From the NCBI GenBank assembly GCA_003151655.1, contig PLYB01000229.1:1-11053 (forward strand): DNA of 11,053 bases, in the 5' to 3' direction. Made by a program: the position numbers and the translations under genes. Positions within the stretch are counted from its first letter, which is position 1; each line of letters opens with the position of its first letter. This document shows positions 6,184 to 11,053 of this stretch, piece by piece. The notes under the pieces were generated by a model, which searched no databases, was not told where the DNA came from, and saw only the letters and a program-made list of their open reading frames with translations. This DNA is from Gallionellaceae bacterium. Lineage in GTDB: Bacteria > Pseudomonadota > Gammaproteobacteria > Burkholderiales > Gallionellaceae.

Positions 6184-6217
6184 GGGATGATTATACCTGT
6201 CCGCTTGGGTTATTCAA
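6184..6217 (-). promoter_or_regulatory. Sigma70-like promoter of DUF4160-DUF2442, leaderless geometry
   Basis: On the minus strand, TTGAAT (plus-strand 6217-6212) is followed after 16 bp by a perfect TATAAT (6195-6190). Just 6 nt (6189-6184) then remain before the DUF4160 ATG, so transcription should begin at or next to the start codon. Confidence 0.7.
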
Positions 6218-6392
6218 CTGAGCGCCGAAGTTTTGCAATCACGAATGCTCCAGAAAAAAAAAGGCGCTGCATTCACGGCCTGCATCATTGCCTTTACGAA
6301 CTGAATACTCTCAAGTATGCTAATCCAAGTATTTAATCGTTTGCGATGGCGCTCGCGCCGACACCGCCGGTGTTTTAAGGATATATCGTGGC
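6218..6392. promoter_or_regulatory. Leader region of the GGDEF-EAL gene
   Basis: No convincing promoter for the plus-strand gene is visible. There is a run of nine A (6253-6261) and, just before the gene, a short hairpin ACACC-gcc-GGTGT (6361-6373) followed by TTT, then AAGG (6377-6380) 12 nt before the ATG. The hairpin abuts the likely ribosome-binding site and might affect translation, but the stem is only 5 bp. No gene is seen in this stretch. Confidence 0.3.
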
Positions 6393-8474
6393 ATGCCAAA
6401 AATATTTGAAAATATAAGGGCGATGCAAGCACTAGTCGATGTCTTGCCCATAGCGATCTTTGTAAAAGATGCCGAGAGCAAGTTTCAGTTGATGAATAAA
6501 GCTTGTGAAGCGCAGTGGGGCATGAACTTTTCGGATCTGCAAGGCACTGATGCGAGCCAGTTTTTCCCTCCCGACCAGATGGCATGGTTTCTCAGCAAGG
6601 ATCGCGAAATATTTTCCGGCGGATGTCAGGTTGATTTTGAAGAAACGTTTTGGAACGCATCCCTTAAGCAAAACCGCCTTGGCCATACTTATAAAAAACC
6701 TATCTATGATGAATCCGGAAAGCCGCTGTATTTGATCTGTGTCACCATCGACATCACCGACAGTAAAAAATCCCTGCAAGAGTTGCAATTAAGCGAAGAA
6801 AAACTACGCACGATGTTCGACATGTCGCCTCTCGGCATGGCAAGAAACTCCATGGACGGAAAATTTGTCGAGGCCAACAATACCTTTTTGAGCATAGTCG
6901 GTCACTCGCTCGACGAATTGAATCGACTCAGCTACTGGGATCTCACGCCAGAGAGCTACGCTCAACAAGAGGCAGAGCAACTGGAGTCGCTCAGAACAAA
7001 ATCCAAGTACGGCCCTTATGAAAAGGAATACATCAATAGCAGCGGGCAACGTGTACCGGTTCGTCTGAATGGTGTGCAAATTGAGGGCAGCGATGGCGAA
7101 AAATTCATTTGGTCTATCGTGGAAGATGTTACCGAGCGGAAAATCGCCGAACAACAAATTCATCAACTGGCTTTTTTCGACCCGCTGACTAAATTACCCA
7201 ATCGCCGATTACTGCTGGATAGATTGCAGCAAGCATTCTCTGTCAGCGCACGCAACGGACAGCATGGCGCGATCATGTTCCTCGATCTGGATAATTTCAA
7301 AACACTCAACGACAGCAAAGGACACGAGTTCGGTGATTTGCTGCTGATTGAAGTATCTAAACGACTTTTATCCTGCGTGGGTGACGGGGACACGGTAGCG
7401 CGCCTGGGCGGGGACGAGTTTGTTATCGTATTGGAAACACTTAGCATCAATCAGGAAGAAGCAGCCAGCCAGGCCGAACTGATTGCGGAAAATATTCGAA
7501 CTTCGTTAAATTCAGCCTATCAGCTGCATGAGCTTGCTTATCACAGCACCTCGAGCATTGGGATTGTCCTTTTTAGAGGGCATTTAGAGAGTCTCGACAA
7601 CGTGCTCAAATACGCGGATACGGCAATGTATCAAGCCAAAACCGCCGGGCGAAATGCCATTCGTTTTTTCGATCCGAATATGCAGGCTGCATTGGAGGCT
7701 CGTGCCGAATTGGAAAACGAGATGCGTCAGGCACTCAGCGAGCAACAATTTTGCCTGTATTACCAAATTCAAGTTGATAGCCAGCGGCAGCCGTTGGGGG
7801 CAGAAGTACTGATACGCTGGGCGCATCCGCAACGCGGACTCGTCCCGCCTGTTCAATTCATTCCGCTGGCCGAAGAAAGCGGGCTGATCATCCCGATTGG
7901 GCTTTGGGTGCTGCAAGCCGCATGTGCGCAACTTAAGGCTTGGCAGCATAGCCCACAGACTGCCGCGTTGACTTTGGCGGTAAACGTGAGCGCCAAACAA
8001 TTTCAGCAAGCCGATTTTGTTGCCCAAGTGAAGCAAGTGTTAACCGATAGCGGTGCTAACCCTTCGCTGCTTAAACTGGAATTAACCGAAAGCACTCTGC
8101 TCGACAAGGTAGAGGAAGCCATTGCAAAGATGCAAGAAATCATCGCCATGGGAGTTCGTTTTTCCATTGACGACTTTGGCACGGGCTATTCATCGCTTCA
8201 GTATTTGAAACGTTTGCCGCTGTATCAAATTAAAATCGACCTGGCCTTCGTGCGCGACATTGCTTCCGATCCCAATGATGTGGCCATCGTAAAGGCCATT
8301 ATTGCCATGACCGAAGCGCTGGGGCTTAATGCAATTGCGGAAGGCGTTGAGTCGGAAGAACAATTTAACTTCCTCGATAAACATGGCTGCCACGCGCATC
8401 AAGGATTTTTATTTAGCCGACCAGTTCCGTTGCTTGAATTTGAGCAGGTTTTGTCGAAGTTCATGCAGGATTAA
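6393..8474 (+). CDS. PAS-PAS-GGDEF-EAL c-di-GMP signalling protein
   Basis: This 693-residue cytoplasmic protein has no membrane segment. Two PAS domains (about 8-127 and 138-252) are followed by GGDEF (about 257-418) and EAL (about 433-688). The cyclase motif is an intact GGDEF at 339-343, preceded by FLDLDNFK. The four residues at the usual RxxD inhibitory-site position read GDGD, so that site appears absent. The phosphodiesterase motif is EVL (471-473, an accepted EAL variant), with AVNVSAKQF, E563 in ELTES, DDFGTGYSS at 593-601, and E650/E653 in EGVE. All catalytic positions I can check are present, so it could both make and break c-di-GMP, with the PAS domains sensing a signal. ATG 6393 has AAGG at 12 nt; an in-frame ATG at 6423 is an alternative. 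It is transcribed alone. Confidence 0.93.
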   Translation: MPKIFENIRAMQALVDVLPIAIFVKDAESKFQLMNKACEAQWGMNFSDLQGTDASQFFPPDQMAWFLSKDREIFSGGCQVDFEETFWNASLKQNRLGHTYKKPIYDESGKPLYLICVTIDITDSKKSLQELQLSEEKLRTMFDMSPLGMARNSMDGKFVEANNTFLSIVGHSLDELNRLSYWDLTPESYAQQEAEQLESLRTKSKYGPYEKEYINSSGQRVPVRLNGVQIEGSDGEKFIWSIVEDVTERKIAEQQIHQLAFFDPLTKLPNRRLLLDRLQQAFSVSARNGQHGAIMFLDLDNFKTLNDSKGHEFGDLLLIEVSKRLLSCVGDGDTVARLGGDEFVIVLETLSINQEEAASQAELIAENIRTSLNSAYQLHELAYHSTSSIGIVLFRGHLESLDNVLKYADTAMYQAKTAGRNAIRFFDPNMQAALEARAELENEMRQALSEQQFCLYYQIQVDSQRQPLGAEVLIRWAHPQRGLVPPVQFIPLAEESGLIIPIGLWVLQAACAQLKAWQHSPQTAALTLAVNVSAKQFQQADFVAQVKQVLTDSGANPSLLKLELTESTLLDKVEEAIAKMQEIIAMGVRFSIDDFGTGYSSLQYLKRLPLYQIKIDLAFVRDIASDPNDVAIVKAIIAMTEALGLNAIAEGVESEEQFNFLDKHGCHAHQGFLFSRPVPLLEFEQVLSKFMQD

Positions 8475-8537
8475 GCGCAATTTCTCCAAAAAGAAATATA
8501 TTTCCGCCCCTAATTTGCACCTTCAGTCACAATGAGG

Positions 8538-8566
8538 TTGCAAAATCCCGCTACTCTTTCTATAAT
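8538..8566 (+). promoter_or_regulatory. rpsT promoter with GC-rich discriminator
   Basis: TTGCAA (8538-8543) and a perfect TATAAT (8561-8566) are separated by 17 bp. The bases straight after the -10 are GCGCGCC. A GC-rich discriminator of this type is characteristic of ribosomal promoters under negative stringent (ppGpp) control. Transcription would start near 8573, leaving a leader of about 34 nt. Confidence 0.8.
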
Positions 8567-8606
8567 GCGCGCCTTTTAACGCAAGCCGAATTCTCAAGGA
8601 GTCACC

Positions 8607-8870
8607 ATGGCAAATAGCGCACAAGCCAGAAAGCGTGCAAGACAATCAGTTAAACAACGCGAGCACAACACCAGCTTGCGTTCCGAATTGCGTACCGCAA
8701 TCAAAAAGGTTGCCAAAGCAATCGAGGCTGGCGACAAGGCTGCTGCACAGGCTGTGTTTAGCGCATCCACCAGCGTGGTTGACGCCATCGCCGACAAGAA
8801 GATCATCCATAAGAACAAAGCTGCCCGCCATAAGAGCCGCTTGTCCGCCGCTATCAAGGCGATGGCCTGA
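8607..8870 (+). CDS. rpsT: 30S ribosomal protein S20
   Basis: This 87-residue protein is the full length for bacterial S20, a primary 16S rRNA-binding protein of the small subunit body. It begins MANSAQARKRARQSVKQRE and shows the helical, Lys/Arg/Ala-rich composition of the family, ending with IHKNKAARHKSRLSAAIKA. AAGGAG lies 5 nt before the ATG. It is a single-gene transcript, with a strong promoter upstream and a clear intrinsic terminator downstream. It marks the beginning of the conserved core part of the window. Confidence 0.98.
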   Translation: MANSAQARKRARQSVKQREHNTSLRSELRTAIKKVAKAIEAGDKAAAQAVFSASTSVVDAIADKKIIHKNKAARHKSRLSAAIKAMA

Positions 8871-8876
8871 TTTTTT

Positions 8877-8893
8877 GCAGTCGATAAGACTGC
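8877..8893 (+). terminator. First hairpin downstream of rpsT
   Basis: GCAGTC (8877-8882) pairs with GACTGC (8888-8893) across a 5-nt loop. It lies just after a run of T following the rpsT stop and 6 nt before the main terminator. No T-tract follows it, so it probably acts as an accessory or 3'-end-protecting stem. Confidence 0.5.
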
Positions 8894-8899
8894 GACAAG

Positions 8900-8926
8900 A
8901 AGGCCGACGAAATAGTCGGCCTTTTT
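8900..8926 (+). terminator. Intrinsic terminator of rpsT
   Basis: AAGGCCGAC (8900-8908) and GTCGGCCTT (8915-8923) form a perfect 9-bp stem with a 6-nt loop. The T-run 8922-8926 begins in the stem and continues past it. This is a textbook rho-independent terminator separating rpsT from argD. Confidence 0.92.
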
Positions 8927-8947
8927 CGTTTGTGGTTTAAACATTTC

Positions 8948-8969
8948 AAAGATGTAACAAAAGATGTAA
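8948..8969 (+). repeat. Duplicated 10-bp element in the argD leader
   Basis: AAAGATGTAA occurs at 8948-8957 and again at 8960-8969, a 12-bp period, just upstream of the argD ribosome-binding site. It does not resemble the palindromic ArgR box. It may be an operator half-site pair or chance; no good sigma70 promoter for argD is obvious in this gap. Confidence 0.4.
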
Positions 8970-8985
8970 GACCGGGGAGCTTGCC

Positions 8986-10161
8986 ATGTCACATTTGATG
9001 AACACCTATAATCGTCAACCCGTCACCTTTACCCACGGGGAAGGTGCTTGGCTGTGGGACATCAATGGTAAACGCTATTTGGACGCGCTTTCCGGCATTG
9101 CGGTCAACACGCTGGGACATGCGCATCCAAAATTCACCGCCGCGCTCTCCGCCCAGATCGGCAAGCTGATCCACGTCTCCAACGTTTACCAAATACGCGA
9201 GCAAGAGCTGATCGCCGACAAATTGTGCGAACTCGCCAAAATGCAGGAAGTGTTCCTGTGCAATTCCGGCTGCGAGGCGAATGAAGCGGCGATCAAGCTG
9301 GCACGCATGTACGGCAATCAGCGCGGCATCGACACACCGACCATCATCGTGATGGAGAAGGCTTTCCACGGACGCACGCTGGCAACGCTTTCCGCCACCG
9401 GCAATCGCAAAGTGCAGGCGGGCTTTGAGCCGCTGGTCAAAGGCTTCGTGCGTGTACCTTACGATGACCTCGAAGCCATCCGCCAAGTCGCGGCACACAC
9501 CCCCAATATCGTCGCCGTGCTGGTCGAGCCGATTCAGGGCGAAGGCGGCATACGCACGCCGGATATCAGCTATCTGCAAGGCTTGCGCAAGATTTGCGAC
9601 GAGCACGAGTGGCTGCTGATGCTGGACGAAGTGCAATGCGGCTTGGGCAGAACGGGCAAGTGGTTCGCGTTTCAACACGCGGGCATTCTTCCCGATGTAA
9701 TGACTTTAGCTAAAGGCTTGGGCTCCGGGGTTCCCATCGGCGCCTGCCTGGCTGCGGGCAAAGCGGCTGGCACTTTCAAGCCGGGCAATCACGGCTCGAC
9801 TTTCGGCGGCAATCCGCTGGCGTCGACTGCTGCACTGACCACGCTGAATATCATGGAGCAGGATAAATTGCTCGAGCATGCCGCCACCTTGGGGGCATGG
9901 ATCAAGCAACAACTGCAAACACGCCTGGGTGGCGAAAAAGGCGTAGTCACTATACGCGGTCAAGGCTTGATACTTGGCATCGAGCTCGATAAACCCTGTG
10001 CGGAAATCGTTGGCAAAGCGCTGACAAACGGCCTGCTCATCAACGTTACCGCCGACAACGTGATCCGCTTGTTACCATCCCTCATTTTCTCGCAAGCTGA
10101 AGCACAACAGTTGCTGGACATGCTATGTCCGCTGATCACGGATTTTTTGGCGCAGGAGTGA
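8986..10161 (+). CDS. argD: Acetylornithine aminotransferase
   Basis: This 391-residue class III PLP-dependent aminotransferase is of normal ArgD length and converts N-acetylglutamate semialdehyde to N-acetylornithine in arginine synthesis. Landmarks are the N-terminal YLDALSGIAVNTLGHAHP, the cofactor phosphate loop NSGCEANEAAIKLAR, FHGRTLATLSATGN, the aspartate in LLMLDEVQCGLGRTGK, and the Schiff-base lysine K243 in TLAKGLGSGVPIGA, then GSTFGGNPLA. GGGGAG lies 6 nt before the ATG. argF begins 2 bp after the stop, so the two form an operon. Arginine codons are 12 CGC, 2 CGT and 1 AGA, with no CGG or AGG, which sets the host's codon habit for comparison with argF. The enzyme may also serve succinyl-DAP transamination, as in some relatives. 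Confidence 0.96.
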   Translation: MSHLMNTYNRQPVTFTHGEGAWLWDINGKRYLDALSGIAVNTLGHAHPKFTAALSAQIGKLIHVSNVYQIREQELIADKLCELAKMQEVFLCNSGCEANEAAIKLARMYGNQRGIDTPTIIVMEKAFHGRTLATLSATGNRKVQAGFEPLVKGFVRVPYDDLEAIRQVAAHTPNIVAVLVEPIQGEGGIRTPDISYLQGLRKICDEHEWLLMLDEVQCGLGRTGKWFAFQHAGILPDVMTLAKGLGSGVPIGACLAAGKAAGTFKPGNHGSTFGGNPLASTAALTTLNIMEQDKLLEHAATLGAWIKQQLQTRLGGEKGVVTIRGQGLILGIELDKPCAEIVGKALTNGLLINVTADNVIRLLPSLIFSQAEAQQLLDMLCPLITDFLAQE

Positions 10162-10163
10162 AC

Positions 10164-11053
10164 ATGAGTAGCAAACCTCTCAAGCATTTTCTACAATTTA
10201 AAGATCTGAGCCGCGACGAACTCGAATACCTGTTCGAGCGTACCCGCCTGATCAAGAAAAAATTCAAATCCTACGAAAAATATTGGCCGCTGGAAGACCG
10301 CACGCTGGTGATGATCTTCGAGAAGGCCAGCACGCGTACCAGAGTGTCGTTCGAGGTCGGGATGACCCAGCTAGGGGGCCATGCCATATTCCTAAGCCCC
10401 AAGGACATGCAGATCGGCCGGGGCGAGACCGTGGCGGACACCGCCAAGGTCCTGAGCCGCTACGTCGACGTTATCATGTACCGGGCCTTCAAGCACGAGA
10501 TAACACTGGATCTGGCGCAGAACTCCTCCGTCCCGGTGATCAACGCTCTGGACGATCTCGAGCATCCATGCCAGATTTCCGCCGACCTGCAGACCATAAT
10601 AGAGCACAAGGGCAAGTTGGAAGGTCTCAAGCTCACGTACGTGGGCGACGGGAACAATGTCTGCAATTCGTTGATGCTGGGTGCCGCCCTGACCGGCATG
10701 GACTTTGTGGCCGGATGCCCGAAAGGTTACCAACCGAACCCGGACCTGACCAATAAGGCGAGGGAGATCGCGAGGAAGAACCGGAGCACGATCTCCATCG
10801 TGGAGGATCCGAAGCTCGCCGCCAAGGATGCCGACGTGCTGTACACAGACGTCTGGGTCTCCATGGGCGAAGAGGACGAGGCGGCCCAGAGGGAACGGGT
10901 GTTCAAGCCTTACCAGATCAACTCCGACCTGCTCTCGCTGTCCAGGGATGATTCGATCGTGCTCCATTGCATGCCGGCCCACCGCGGCATGGAGATCAGC
11001 GCCGAGGTCATCGATGGGGAAAGGAGTGTGGTATTCGACGAGGCGGAGAACCG
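10164..11053 (+). CDS. argF: Ornithine carbamoyltransferase, partial and probably chimeric
   Basis: The frame is open for 296 codons to the window edge, so the C-terminus is missing. OTC joins carbamoyl phosphate and ornithine to make citrulline. STRTR (residues 56-60), HPCQ, DGNNVCNS and HCMPAHRG cover the carbamoyl-phosphate and ornithine sites. AGGAG overlaps the argD stop, 5 nt before the ATG, so coupling is likely. Residues 1 to about 60 (KHFLQFKDLSRDELEYLFER, KYWPLEDRTLVMIFEKAS) are typical of betaproteobacterial ArgF. From about residue 61 the sequence (YVGDGNNVCNSLMLGAALTG, VFKPYQIN) departs from that type and recalls archaeal, Thermoplasmata-like OTCs. Arg codons change from 5/5 CGC/CGT before the AGA at 10341 to mostly CGG/AGG after it. 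Enzyme identity is sure; continuity of the gene is doubtful. Confidence 0.88.
   Translation, partial: MSSKPLKHFLQFKDLSRDELEYLFERTRLIKKKFKSYEKYWPLEDRTLVMIFEKASTRTRVSFEVGMTQLGGHAIFLSPKDMQIGRGETVADTAKVLSRYVDVIMYRAFKHEITLDLAQNSSVPVINALDDLEHPCQISADLQTIIEHKGKLEGLKLTYVGDGNNVCNSLMLGAALTGMDFVAGCPKGYQPNPDLTNKAREIARKNRSTISIVEDPKLAAKDADVLYTDVWVSMGEEDEAAQRERVFKPYQINSDLLSLSRDDSIVLHCMPAHRGMEISAEVIDGERSVVFDEAEN
10309..10360. other. Putative chimeric junction inside argF
   Basis: This stretch encodes MIFEKASTRTRVSFEVG, one of the most conserved parts of any OTC. Left of it, codon use and protein type match argD and betaproteobacteria. Right of it, nine of eleven further Arg codons are CGG or AGG and Lys is 11 AAG to 1 AAA. 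The switch is sharpest at the AGA codon 10341-10343. A shared conserved k-mer is a typical site for mis-joining in metagenome assembly. Confidence 0.6.

Noticed and set aside
8989..9678. 229-codon open frame antisense to argD
   Set aside because: It lies wholly inside a certain argD gene on the opposite strand, and its His/Gln/Asp-rich translation matches no family I recognise. It is a shadow of biased codon use.
10392..10982. 196-codon open frame antisense to argF
   Set aside because: It covers the OTC coding region with its conserved active-site motifs. The antisense frame is a by-product of the high third-position GC there.

Overview
The window looks like a betaproteobacterial chromosome segment, probably from a metagenome assembly. 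A core block of rpsT, argD and the start of argF lies at the right. A mosaic accessory region of toxin-antitoxin (TA) type genes, small DUF proteins, a surface lipoprotein and a c-di-GMP enzyme lies to its left. The betaproteobacterial placement rests on the rpsT-argD-argF order and on the N-terminal third of ArgF, so it is family-level recognition and not a database result.

Positions 1-3162 are entirely minus-strand. Reading leftward they hold a small Xre regulator (GTG start at 3162), a RelE/Gp49-type toxin overlapping its HTH antitoxin, a broken higB toxin gene followed by an intact higA antitoxin, an unrecognised 89-residue protein and a DUF2971 protein. The toxin gene has a good sigma70-like promoter whose -10 box sits 6 nt before the ATG, which predicts a leaderless mRNA.

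Positions 3163-5328 hold a 243-bp divergent intergenic region, then a plus-strand 640-residue lipoprotein. Its order is lipobox Cys22, Thr/Ser-rich linker, four-cysteine segment, PKD-like domain, then seven 'delta-60' repeats (DUF5122) that could close as a seven-bladed beta-propeller.

Positions 5499-6183 are a minus-strand DUF4160-DUF2442 gene pair that overlaps by 8 bp. It too has a promoter whose -10 lies 6 nt before the ATG. Divergent from it, at 6393-8474, is a soluble PAS-PAS-GGDEF-EAL protein with intact catalytic motifs in both output domains.

Positions 8538-10161 are core genome: a strong rpsT promoter with a GC-rich discriminator, rpsT, two tandem hairpins of which the second is a clear intrinsic terminator, then argD. 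argF follows 2 bp after argD and runs off the right edge. Around codon 60 of argF, inside the conserved STRTR motif, Arg codon use switches abruptly from CGC/CGT to CGG/AGG, and the protein stops resembling betaproteobacterial ArgF. The last ~710 bp therefore look like a different organism's OTC gene, most simply an assembly chimera.

No tRNA, rRNA, CRISPR array, IS element or convincing attC site was seen.
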